Positions 1 through 6,077 of a stretch of 8,656 bases of DNA are shown here, one piece after another. The notes below the pieces were generated by a model. It was given only the letters and a program-made list of their open reading frames with translations. It had not been told where the DNA came from and made no database searches. Numbering within the stretch: position 1 is the first letter of the stretch; the number at the start of each line of letters is the position of its first letter. Both the position numbers and the translations under genes were made by a program. Origin of the DNA: Atopobiaceae bacterium UBA7016 (GTDB taxonomy: Bacteria; Actinomycetota; Coriobacteriia; Coriobacteriales; Atopobiaceae); NCBI GenBank assembly GCA_002449555.1, contig DJXA01000228.1:1-8656 (forward strand), in the 5' to 3' direction.

Positions 1-48
1 GGGCCGCCGGGGCGGGGCAGCGGGGCTGCGAGTCTGCGAGTCGCTAAG

Positions 49-735
49 CTACGCCCAGATGAAGTTCTCCTTGCCGGCGCCCACCTCAAAGTGATAGCGA
101 ACGATGCCTAGGTCAACCTTGGTCTGGATACCGCGCGGCGCGGTTGCCTGCACGCGCATCGGCTCGCCCTCGACGCCTGGATGCACCAGCGTGAAGCGGA
201 ACCTCTGCTGGTTCATGGCCGTGGGCGCGAGCAATGCGGCCGCAACGCCGTTGGCAAACCACTCGGGAACCTCGCCGTCGGCACGCGCCACCTTGCTCGC
301 GTCAACCGAGCGATGCGCTGCGCCCTGCGTGGCGCCGTAGCCTAGCGCGATCATGATGATGAGCCGCTCCCCTACCGCCAGCTCGAAGTGCGCCGCACGC
401 TTGGAGAACGTCAGCGCCACCCAGCACGTGTTCAGCCCCAGCGTCTGCGCCAACAGCACGAGCTTCTCGCCGTAATAGCCGGCCAGCTCCTCAGCCTCGG
501 CGCCCTTCGGCCCGCAGATGGCGAAGTAGTTGCTCACACCGCGAAACTTGCCGTAGTGCGCAAGCCCCTTGCCAAACGCGCCCGGCTCGTTGGTCACCAG
601 CTGAATGTGCAGGCCAGACGCCTCATTTGCCTCGTCCACCGCAGCCTGCAGCGTAGCCACCACGTCGTCCGCCAACGGCCGGTCCTCGTACTGCCGCACC
701 GAGTGCCGCGCGACAATCGCCTCGAGTTCCGTCAT
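49..735 (-). CDS. Nitroreductase family protein (TM1586-type, FMN-dependent)
   Basis: A 228-residue protein that resembles the putative TM1586-type nitroreductases, in which two half-domains form one FMN-binding oxidoreductase. The N-terminus carries the nitroreductase phosphate-binding signature RHSVRQY (residues 10-16, with R10, S12 and R14 as expected FMN contacts). The second half carries LLAPTAMNQQ (168-177), the typical FMN/substrate-side motif of this subgroup, and ends with a DLGI...HFE segment (208-217). Expected activity is NAD(P)H-dependent two-electron reduction of nitro compounds or quinones in the cytoplasm; the true substrate cannot be told from sequence. The ATG is preceded by a purine-rich GGGAAGGGGAAGG ribosome binding site. 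The gene is divergent from the flavin-binding gene beginning at 872. Length is normal and no key residue is obviously missing. Family assignment is firm, substrate unknown. Confidence 0.88.
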   Translation of the reverse strand: MTELEAIVARHSVRQYEDRPLADDVVATLQAAVDEANEASGLHIQLVTNEPGAFGKGLAHYGKFRGVSNYFAICGPKGAEAEELAGYYGEKLVLLAQTLGLNTCWVALTFSKRAAHFELAVGERLIIMIALGYGATQGAAHRSVDASKVARADGEVPEWFANGVAAALLAPTAMNQQRFRFTLVHPGVEGEPMRVQATAPRGIQTKVDLGIVRYHFEVGAGKENFIWA

Positions 736-780
736 GCCTTCCCCTTCCCACTTATTTGCATAACACTAGTTCGCGCTCAA

Positions 781-788
781 AGTATACT
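781..788. promoter_or_regulatory. Candidate shared -10 element in a divergent promoter region
   Basis: The palindrome AGTATACT gives a TATACT -10-like hexamer on both strands, within the 136-bp gap between the divergent nitroreductase and split-barrel flavoprotein genes. For the minus-strand gene it would give a leader of about 40 nt, although the best -35 candidate (TTGACT, complement of 808-813) is 21 nt away, longer than ideal. On the plus strand a TTGCAT at 756-761 is also 21 nt away. A separate plus-strand -10 candidate, TAGAAT, lies at 830-835, about 37 nt before the next start codon. Promoter assignment is by eye only. Confidence 0.3.
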
Positions 789-871
789 CATCTGCCGTGA
801 ATTGCATAGTCAACCTGCCAAGTAGGATTTAGAATGGAGCCACGCAAGAACCCCAACCAAAGGAGATTGAC

Positions 872-1273
872 ATGGCAGCAGTAGATGAGGTCTTTGACCT
901 GCTCAAGGCCGCGGGCACCTGGTACCTGGCCACCGTTGACGGCGATCAGCCGCGCGTGCGCCCCTTCGGCGCCGAGAACGTGTACGACGGCAAGCTCTAC
1001 ATCCAGACCGGCCTGGTAAAGGACGTTGCCAAGCAGCTGCAGGCCAACGGCAAGTTTGAGGCCAGCGGCATGGTCAAGGGTGAGTGGTTCCGCATCAACG
1101 GCGAGCTGGTGTACGACCCCGCCGACGAGCCCACCGCCGCAATGCTCGAGGCCAACCCCTCGCTCAAGCGCATGTACGCCGTGGGTGACGGCAACACCGC
1201 CGTGTTCTACATCAAGAACGGCGTCTGCACCGTGTACAGCTTCACCGCCGCGCCGCGCGTGATTGAGTTCTAA
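872..1273 (+). CDS. Pyridoxamine 5'-phosphate oxidase-fold (flavin split-barrel) protein
   Basis: A compact 133-residue protein of the pyridoxamine 5'-phosphate oxidase-like family, the small flavin-binding split barrels common in anaerobes. The N-terminal helix is followed by the family pattern WYLATVDGDQPRVRPFG (residues 17-33), then a strand with YDGKLYIQTG (38-47) and the K-D-V-A-K-Q-L segment (50-56), which in relatives contacts the flavin phosphate. It is much shorter than true PdxH (about 210 residues) and lacks its C-terminal part, so vitamin B6 synthesis should not be assumed; binding of FMN or F420-like cofactors and a reductase role are more likely for small members. A clear AGGAGA ribosome binding site at 861-866 fixes the ATG. 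It is transcribed alone and ends just before a strong stem-loop. Family firm, reaction unknown. Confidence 0.85.
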   Translation: MAAVDEVFDLLKAAGTWYLATVDGDQPRVRPFGAENVYDGKLYIQTGLVKDVAKQLQANGKFEASGMVKGEWFRINGELVYDPADEPTAAMLEANPSLKRMYAVGDGNTAVFYIKNGVCTVYSFTAAPRVIEF

Positions 1274-1292
1274 ACACAGGCAGCCACCGCAC

Positions 1293-1342
1293 AAAAGGGA
1301 CAGGCCCGCATGGGGAATGCTCCATGCGGGCCTGTCCCTTTT
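1293..1342. terminator. Bidirectional stem-loop terminator between convergent genes (GGGAC-type inverted repeat)
   Basis: A perfect inverted repeat with 21-bp arms (1293-1313 and 1322-1342) separated by an 8-nt loop. The arms begin AAAAGGGACAGG and end CCTGTCCCTTTT, so a T-run follows the GC-rich stem on both strands. It lies between the stop codons of the plus-strand flavoprotein (ends 1273) and the minus-strand FAD dehydrogenase (ends at 1361), exactly where a two-way intrinsic terminator is needed. The paired GGGAC/GTCCC is shared with other hairpins in this window at 4453, 6006 and 6692. Confidence 0.8.
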
Positions 1343-1360
1343 GGGACGTTGTACCATGCG

Positions 1361-2779
1361 TTAGCGCTCAGCCAGCTCCTCGCCCATGAGCAGGCCCATC
1401 ACGCTGGCCATCATCAGGCCGCGCGTCCAACCCGAGCTGTCGCCCAGGCAGTGCAGGTTGGCCACGTTGGTGTCCAGATGCTTGTCCATGCGCACGCGGT
1501 TGCTGTAAAACTTCAGCTCCGGCGCGTAGAGCAGGGTCTCCTCGGCCGCAAAGCCGGGAACCACCTGGTCAACCAGCTTGATAAACTCCACGATGTCGGT
1601 CATCGCGCGGTACGGCATGGCACTGGTGATGTCGCCAGGCTCGGCGTCGGGCAGCGTGGGCACCACGTTTGAGCGGCTCAGCTCCTCCTGCCACGTGCGC
1701 TTGCCGTCAAGGATGTCGCCGAAGCGCTGCACCAAGATGTGCCCGTCGCCCAGCATGTTGACGAGCTGCCCCACCTGCGTGGAGTACGCGATGGGCCGGT
1801 CAAACGGCTCGCGGAAGTGCTGCGTGGCCAGCACGGCCAGGTTGGTGTTGGCGCTTTTGCGGTCCTTGTAGCTGTGGCCGTTGACCACGGCGAGGCCATG
1901 GTCGTAGTTCTCCTGGCTGACGAAGCCGCCGGGATTCTGGCAGAACGTGCGCACCTTGTCGCGGAATGGGTTGGGGTAGCCCACGAGCTTGCTCTCGTAG
2001 AGCACGTTGTTCACGTCCTCCATGATCTCGTTGCGCACCTCGACGCGCACGCCCATGTCCATGGGGCCGCTTTCGTGGTCGATGCCGTGACGCTGGCAGA
2101 GCTCGTCCAGCCACGCGGCACCGCGGCGACCGGTGGCGATGACGGTGTGCGACGCGCGGATCTCGAACGGCTCGGACGAGGCCTTGCCCGAGTGGTCCGC
2201 GACCACCGCACCCACGCACCGCTTGCCCTCCGGGCCCTCCTCCACCAGCACGTCAATGCACTTATGCTCGAAGAGGATGGTAACGCCCGCGTCAATGAGG
2301 TGCTGCTGGATGCTGCCGTAGATCTGTTGCGAGCGCTCGGTACCCAGGTGGCGAATGGGGCAGTCCACAAGCTTCAGGCCCGCGCGGATGGCGCGGCGGC
2401 GAATCTGCGCGATGCCCTCGGGGTTCTCCACGCCCTCAACGTGCGGGTCCGCACCAAAGCGCAGGTAGATGTCGTCACAGCGGCCGATGGTCTCTTGCGC
2501 GAGGTCTGCGCCGATGAGCTCGGGCAGGTCGCCGCCTACGTCACAGCTGAGCGAGAGCTTGCCGTCAGAGAAGGCGCCGGCGCCGCTGAAGCCCGTGGTG
2601 ATGCGGCAGGGTCGGCAGCCCACGCAGTGGCCCACGCGCTCTTTGGGGCAACTGCGGCGTTCGATGGGAAGGCCGCGGTCAAGCAGGGTGATGTGGTGCG
2701 TGTCGCCCTTGCCGAGCAGGCCGAGCGCGGTAAAGATTCCGGCGGGGCCAGCGCCGATGATGAGGACGTCGGTAGTCAT
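1361..2779 (-). CDS. FAD-dependent dehydrogenase, COG2509 type
   Basis: A 472-residue flavoprotein of the uncharacterised FAD-dependent dehydrogenase group (COG2509). The N-terminal Rossmann fold shows GAGPAG at 9-14 and an acidic residue D34 at the end of the second strand for the FAD ribose. A cysteine-rich stretch follows (C44, C52, C55, C58), leading into FSGAGAFSDGKL (64-75), a hallmark of this group. The C-terminal FAD contact is LHCLGDSSGWTRG (442-454) followed by a helix. Members are predicted cytoplasmic oxidoreductases; no substrate is established to my knowledge. The start is supported by AAAGGAGA (2784-2791, minus strand). It is transcribed alone, divergent from the NUDIX gene and convergent with the split-barrel flavoprotein. 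A long opposite-strand reading frame over 1739-2884 is a composition shadow of this gene. Family confident, reaction unknown. Confidence 0.88.
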   Translation of the reverse strand: MTTDVLIIGAGPAGIFTALGLLGKGDTHHITLLDRGLPIERRSCPKERVGHCVGCRPCRITTGFSGAGAFSDGKLSLSCDVGGDLPELIGADLAQETIGRCDDIYLRFGADPHVEGVENPEGIAQIRRRAIRAGLKLVDCPIRHLGTERSQQIYGSIQQHLIDAGVTILFEHKCIDVLVEEGPEGKRCVGAVVADHSGKASSEPFEIRASHTVIATGRRGAAWLDELCQRHGIDHESGPMDMGVRVEVRNEIMEDVNNVLYESKLVGYPNPFRDKVRTFCQNPGGFVSQENYDHGLAVVNGHSYKDRKSANTNLAVLATQHFREPFDRPIAYSTQVGQLVNMLGDGHILVQRFGDILDGKRTWQEELSRSNVVPTLPDAEPGDITSAMPYRAMTDIVEFIKLVDQVVPGFAAEETLLYAPELKFYSNRVRMDKHLDTNVANLHCLGDSSGWTRGLMMASVMGLLMGEELAER

Positions 2780-2792
2780 GAGGTCTCCTTTC

Positions 2793-2809
2793 GTACGCTC
2801 TTAGCGTAC
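2793..2809. promoter_or_regulatory. Small inverted repeat abutting the ribosome binding site of the FAD dehydrogenase
   Basis: On the minus strand GTACGCT-AAG-AGCGTAC forms a perfect 7-bp stem with a 3-nt loop, ending one base before the AAAGGAGA ribosome binding site of the FAD dehydrogenase. It could be a 5'-end stabilising or translation-modulating hairpin in the leader, or an operator in the 94-bp divergent region shared with the NUDIX gene. No convincing -35/-10 pair was found in this gap. Confidence 0.35.
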
Positions 2810-2873
2810 CCCAAATCAGACGGAACGCACGTCTCACTCACGTGGCAGAATGGTCATGCTGAAGGGAGGACGC

Positions 2874-3476
2874 ATGAACGCTGAAGAGATTCGCTGGACG
2901 CTGGAGCACTTCGCCGCCCCGCGCAGCGGCGCCGCGGTGCTTGTGCCGTTGGTGCCTGGCGCGGACGGGCTTGAGGTGCTGCTCGAAGTGCGCGCCCGCA
3001 CGCTGAGCGTCCAGCCGGGCGAGGTCTGTCTGCCCGGCGGCGGCATCGAGGCGGACGAGAGCCCACTTGACGCGGCCATCCGCGAGACCTGCGAGGAGCT
3101 GCTCGTACGGCCCAGCCAGATTGACGTCCTCGGTTCGCTCGGCACCTTTGACGGCCCGGGCGGTCGTGCACTGCATGCCTTCGTCGCCACGCTGACGGGC
3201 TACGGGGGAACCTACTCCCTCGCCGAGGGGGAGCGCGCGTTCACGCTCCCCCTCAGCTGGCTGCTTGCCCACGAACCCGACGTCTACCAGGTGGAATACG
3301 CGCCAAGCTTCCCCGAGGACTACCCCTGGGAGCTCGTCCCCGGCGGCCGCAGCTATCCTTGGCGCGCCCGCAAGAGCGACGTGCCCTTCTATCGCGGCAC
3401 CGACCCGCTCGTCTGGGGAGCTACCGCCCGCGTGCTCAGGCGGCTGGCCCAAGCACTGCGCGGCAAGCAGGCTTAA
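2874..3476 (+). CDS. NUDIX hydrolase, CoA pyrophosphatase (NudL/YeaB)-like
   Basis: A 200-residue NUDIX hydrolase. The NUDIX box spans residues 56-78, with the metal-binding R70-E71 and E74-E75 pattern intact, but the usual glycine near its end is replaced by leucine (ending EELLV). The preceding segment, LLEVRARTLSVQPGEVCLPGG (36-56), matches the layout of the CoA-pyrophosphatase subgroup, where a charged R-x-x-L-x-x-x-x-G-Q-like stretch precedes the box. Predicted reaction: hydrolysis of CoA or acyl-CoA to phosphopantetheine and 3',5'-ADP; other nucleotide diphosphate substrates remain possible. I chose the ATG at 2874 because AGGGAGGA (2863-2870) sits at the right distance; an in-frame ATG at 2850 would add eight residues without a ribosome binding site. 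The stop overlaps the stop of the convergent phosphodiesterase gene. Confidence 0.85.
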   Translation: MNAEEIRWTLEHFAAPRSGAAVLVPLVPGADGLEVLLEVRARTLSVQPGEVCLPGGGIEADESPLDAAIRETCEELLVRPSQIDVLGSLGTFDGPGGRALHAFVATLTGYGGTYSLAEGERAFTLPLSWLLAHEPDVYQVEYAPSFPEDYPWELVPGGRSYPWRARKSDVPFYRGTDPLVWGATARVLRRLAQALRGKQA

Positions 3477-4369
3477 GCCACCGGCTCGCCCTTGCGCGGG
3501 CCAGGCTCAAAGCCTTCGAAGATGCCCACGCCACCTGCCTCCTCGACCTCGGCAAGCTCGGCCGGACTCTTGATGGTCCACGTCACCAGACGAGCGCCAA
3601 GCATACGGCACGCCAGCCACACCGCCACGCGGCGGCGATGGTCGTGCCGGTACGCCACAAAGTCCGGCCGGGCAAACACGTTGTACAGCAGCGCCCCGTG
3701 CGTCGCCCCGCGAACAAAGCCCAGGTCAGAGTCCTTGTCACGGAGGAAGTTCTCCGAAAGCTGGCCGCGCACCACCTCGGGACGGTTGCGCCGCAGCCAC
3801 CACAGCACGCGCGGGTCGAAGCTCTCCACGCAATATGGCACCTCATGAGCGTCCAGCAGCTCCATCACGCGCCGCGTGAGCTGGGCATAGTTGTCACCGT
3901 GCGTCTTCAGCTCAACCACCAACGGTGGGCACGGACCAGCTCCGCTCTCGTACACGTCGAGCACGGACGCAAACGTGGGAATTCCCTCACGCGTACCAAA
4001 AAGCCGCAGGTCAGATAGCTCAGCCAGGGTCTTGTCCTCAACGATGCCCTCCACGCCGCACGCGCGCTGCAGCCGCGAGTCGTGGATGACCACCAGCTGA
4101 TCGTCGGCCGTCAGGTGCACGTCCAGCTCGGAGCCATAGCCCCACTCGCGCGCCAGGCGAAACGCCGCAAGCGAGTTCTCGGGCGCCGGCGTCCGGTTGT
4201 CATGCAGCCCGCGGTGCGCGTAGCGATAGCTAGAGAGCTCCTCCCACGTTGTCGCAACGTCCTCGTCCCCGCGTCGGGGTGCCACAAGCGCGCATGTCCC
4301 AGCCGCAAGGCCGGCAGCAACGCCCGCGGCCGCAAAGCCAACCTTCGCCAAACGCGCAACCTTGCCCAT
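3473..4369 (-). CDS. Membrane-anchored glycerophosphodiester phosphodiesterase
   Basis: A 298-residue protein of the glycerophosphodiester phosphodiesterase family, which hydrolyses deacylated phospholipid head groups to sn-glycerol 3-phosphate plus an alcohol using a divalent metal. The catalytic signature is present: H52-R53-G54, E64-N65, the metal-binding E81-L82-D83, the second catalytic histidine H96-D97, and E153/K155. Residues 8-30 form one hydrophobic, alanine/glycine-rich segment after basic residues, so the enzyme is probably held in the membrane with its catalytic domain outside; C26 does not sit in a good lipobox. The reading frame stays open upstream to 4561, but GGGAGG five bases before the ATG at 4369 marks the real start; the extension is translated intergenic palindrome. 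It is divergent from the MATE gene and convergent with the NUDIX gene. Confidence 0.88.
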   Translation of the reverse strand: MGKVARLAKVGFAAAGVAAGLAAGTCALVAPRRGDEDVATTWEELSSYRYAHRGLHDNRTPAPENSLAAFRLAREWGYGSELDVHLTADDQLVVIHDSRLQRACGVEGIVEDKTLAELSDLRLFGTREGIPTFASVLDVYESGAGPCPPLVVELKTHGDNYAQLTRRVMELLDAHEVPYCVESFDPRVLWWLRRNRPEVVRGQLSENFLRDKDSDLGFVRGATHGALLYNVFARPDFVAYRHDHRRRVAVWLACRMLGARLVTWTIKSPAELAEVEEAGGVGIFEGFEPGPRKGEPVA

Positions 4370-4399
4370 GGAGCCTCCCATCAGGAATCGAACAGCCCC

Positions 4400-4426
4400 A
4401 TGATACGCCTCCCACGCCGCGTGCAA
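4400..4426 (-). promoter_or_regulatory. Candidate promoter of the phosphodiesterase gene
   Basis: On the minus strand TATCAT (4405-4400) is a good -10 match, about 31 nt before the start codon. A TTGCAC (4426-4421) lies upstream with a short 15-nt spacer, or GTTGCA with 16 nt. The -35 part overlaps the first of two tandem palindromes beginning at 4422, so binding there could affect transcription. Assigned by eye. Confidence 0.4.
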
Positions 4427-4481
4427 CGCGGGTTCGGAACCCGTGTTGCAAATGGGACATGGGTTCGGAACCCGTGTCCCA
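4422..4481. repeat. Two tandem 29-bp palindromes with identical core
   Basis: Two near-perfect palindromes, 4422-4450 and 4453-4481, are separated only by AA. Both have the core GGGTTCGGAACCCGTGT. The outer arms differ: TGCAAC/GTTGCA in the first, TGGGAC/GTCCCA in the second, yet each arm pairs with its partner. Each copy has a single mismatch that would be a G-U wobble in RNA. They lie between the divergent promoters of the phosphodiesterase (-10 at 4400-4405) and the MATE gene (-35 at 4493-4498). They could be REP-like repeats, a dimeric operator, or both; no T-run follows, so a simple terminator is less likely. Confidence 0.8.
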
Positions 4482-4492
4482 CCTGCGCCTTG

Positions 4493-4521
4493 TTGACGTG
4501 GAGGCAGCCTTCTGCCACACT
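4493..4521 (+). promoter_or_regulatory. Candidate promoter of the MATE gene
   Basis: TTGACG (4493-4498) is a strong -35 match. Seventeen bases later CACACT (4516-4521) is a moderate -10, helped by an upstream TGC that makes an extended -10. Predicted transcription start is near 4528, giving a leader of about 110 nt that begins just before the first leader hairpin at 4538. Confidence 0.5.
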
Positions 4522-4527
4522 GTTTCC

Positions 4528-4640
4528 CTGTGAACGTCCGCCTGCCCGCAGGCGGCGACATAGTCGGAGGGTCCGAAGACCGGAGAAGACGCGCCGCCAG
4601 GCTCGCTCTCTTCGGCCTTTTGTTTTAGGAGCATCGTTTC
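4528..4640 (+). ncRNA. Structured leader RNA upstream of MATE gene, candidate riboswitch/attenuator
   Basis: The leader folds by eye into hairpin 1, CCGCCTG-CCCG-CAGGCGG (4538-4555), and hairpin 2, TCGGA-GGG-TCCGA (4564-4576); the CCC of loop 1 can pair with the GGG of loop 2. An alternative long stem pairs GGCGGCG (4551-4557) with CGCCGCC (4592-4598). CCGAAGA (4573-4579), which includes most of the 3' side of hairpin 2, is complementary to TCTTCGG (4609-4615) in a terminator-like stem. Hairpin 2 and the terminator are mutually exclusive, the logic of an ON-switch attenuator. A loop-loop-linked hairpin pair before a MATE gene recalls the guanidine-IV (mepA) riboswitch class, but I cannot confirm the consensus. 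Structure moderately supported, ligand speculative. Confidence 0.5.
4570..4626 (+). terminator. Attenuator-type terminator directly before the MATE ribosome binding site
   Basis: GG-(U)-CCGAAGA (4570-4579) pairs with TCTTCGGCC (4609-4617), with a shorter alternative stem using CCGGAGA (4580-4586), and the stem is followed at once by TTTTGTTTT (4618-4626). The next bases are the AGGAG ribosome binding site (4627-4631) of the MATE gene. A terminator in this position would stop transcripts before the gene unless an upstream structure prevents it. Confidence 0.55.
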
Positions 4641-6005
4641 ATGGCCGAGCTTGACCAGTCACATGAAGAGGAGTTGCGCAGGCTGTACCTGCACACGGCA
4701 CCCACGCGCCTGTTCTTTTTGGCGGCCGCGCCCGGCGCCGTGTCCATGCTGGCGTCCGCGCTCTACGACGTGCTTGACGGTGTCATCGTGGGGCAGCTGC
4801 TGGGTTCGACGGCCTTCGCCGCGGTGAACCTCGCCATGCCGTTCGTCATCCTCGTCTTTGCCGTGGGCGACCTCGTGGGCGTAGGCTCGTCGGTGCCCAT
4901 CGCCATCGCCTTGGGCGCAGGCGACGAGGAGCGTGCAAACAACGTGTTTACCTGCGCGGTATTGGGCATCTTGCTGTTGGGAGCGGCGTTCGGCGCGGCG
5001 CTTTGGGCTGCGGCGCCCGCCATCATGGCGGCGCTCGGTGCCACGGGCCAGCTGGCCGAGGACGCCGTCATCTTCCTGCGCGTCTACGCTCTTGGCTCAC
5101 CCGTAAGCTCACTCATGTTTGCGATCGACAACTTCCTGCGCATCTGCGGCCGCATCCGCGGAAGCCTCTACCTCAACCTGTTCATGGCGATGCTGGGCGC
5201 CGTGGTGGAGTTTTCGCTCGTGTTCTTCTTCCACATGGGCGTGGGCGGCGCCGCGCTGGGCTACTCGTTTGCCCTGGGCTTCAGCGCGCTGGTGGGCATG
5301 GTGCCCTTCATGATGGGGCGCCTGCAGCTGCGCTTTGTGAAGCCGCACTTCTCAGGCACGCTTGCGCGCGAGATTGCCAACGCGGGCATGCCGGCGTTTC
5401 TCAACAACGTTGCGGGCCGCGTGACCTCGGTGCTTCTGAACGCGGCCCTGCTTGCACAGGGCGGCGAGGACGCCGTGGCCGTCTACGGCGCGCTCATGTA
5501 CGCGAGCGGCGTGGTGTTTCCGCTGCTCTACGGCACGTGCGACGCGCTGCAGCCGGCCGTGGGCTACAACCTAGGCGCCGGTCGCGTCGACCGCGTGGTC
5601 AAGATCGAGAAGCGCATCTTTGCGGCGTGCGCGGCCATCTCGGTCTCGCTCTCCGTGGCGATGCTCCTCTTCCCGCGCGAGCTGACGCTGCTCTTCATGG
5701 TCGACGCATCCGAGTCCATCCTCGCCATGGCTGGCCCCGCCTTCAAGATCTTCTCTCTGGCGTACTTCCTGCGGTGGCTGCCCATGTGCACGCAGTCGTT
5801 CTACACCGCCATCGAGCGCTCGAAGCCCGCGTCGCTGTTCTCGCTCTTCTCCGTGCTGGTGGCACCGCTCGTGGCACTCGTGCTGCTGCAGCCGCTGGGC
5901 CTGAACGGCCTGTGGCTCAACCTCCCCGCCGCGACCATCGCGAGCACCGTGGTAGCCGTGGTCATGCTCGTCAACCTGCGCCGCGACCTCCGCAATGGCC
6001 GCTAA
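4641..6005 (+). CDS. MATE family efflux transporter, MepA-like
   Basis: A 454-residue multidrug and toxic-compound extrusion (MATE) transporter with about twelve hydrophobic segments in two six-helix halves, the usual length for the family. It should exchange Na+ or H+ for an exported cation or drug across the cytoplasmic membrane. Recognisable marks are the DVLDGVIVGQLLG stretch (43-55) at the first helix/loop, the small-residue ALGAGDEERAN loop (90-100), AIDNFLRICGR (161-171), and LQPAVGYNLGAG in the second half, all typical of the MepA subgroup of the DinF/NorM-type pumps. The start is fixed by AGGAG (4627-4631) nine bases upstream. It is transcribed alone from its own promoter through a structured leader that looks like an attenuator, suggesting that its substrate or a related metabolite controls it. 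Family confident; substrate unknown. Confidence 0.92.
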   Translation: MAELDQSHEEELRRLYLHTAPTRLFFLAAAPGAVSMLASALYDVLDGVIVGQLLGSTAFAAVNLAMPFVILVFAVGDLVGVGSSVPIAIALGAGDEERANNVFTCAVLGILLLGAAFGAALWAAAPAIMAALGATGQLAEDAVIFLRVYALGSPVSSLMFAIDNFLRICGRIRGSLYLNLFMAMLGAVVEFSLVFFFHMGVGGAALGYSFALGFSALVGMVPFMMGRLQLRFVKPHFSGTLAREIANAGMPAFLNNVAGRVTSVLLNAALLAQGGEDAVAVYGALMYASGVVFPLLYGTCDALQPAVGYNLGAGRVDRVVKIEKRIFAACAAISVSLSVAMLLFPRELTLLFMVDASESILAMAGPAFKIFSLAYFLRWLPMCTQSFYTAIERSKPASLFSLFSVLVAPLVALVLLQPLGLNGLWLNLPAATIASTVVAVVMLVNLRRDLRNGR

Positions 6006-6077
6006 AAACGCAATTTAGGTCCCTGACTCCAAAATTGCACTGATGCAATTTTGGAGTCAGGGACCTAAATTGCGTTT
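6006..6077. repeat. Perfect inverted repeat with 34-bp arms filling a convergent gap (REP-like, possible terminator)
   Basis: Arms 6006-6039 and 6044-6077 are perfect reverse complements over 34 bases, with a CTGA loop. The left arm begins directly after the TAA of the MATE gene, and the right arm runs into the TAA (complement of 6076-6078) of the convergent HAD gene, so the element occupies the gap to the base. The arms contain GGTCCCTGACTCC and its complement. Only three T residues end the stem on each side, so it is a weak classical terminator but a very stable hairpin at both transcript ends. Confidence 0.88.

Noticed and set aside
26..41. Tandem 8-bp repeat CTGCGAGT twice at the left edge
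   Set aside because: Two short copies in GC-rich sequence after a stop codon; too little to call a repeat element or terminator.
1739..2884. A 381-codon plus-strand open frame opposite the FAD dehydrogenase
   Set aside because: It is antisense to a well-recognised flavoprotein, is rich in Ala/Val/Arg/His as expected from a GC-rich shadow, has no recognisable domain and no ribosome binding site.
4422..4481. CRISPR-like repeat pair
   Set aside because: Only two units separated by two bases, each a palindrome in itself, with no spacers and no cas genes nearby.
4370..4561. A 64-residue N-terminal extension of the phosphodiesterase
   Set aside because: The extension is translated from the tandem palindromes and MATE promoter region; a strong ribosome binding site precedes the ATG at 4369, directly before the membrane segment.
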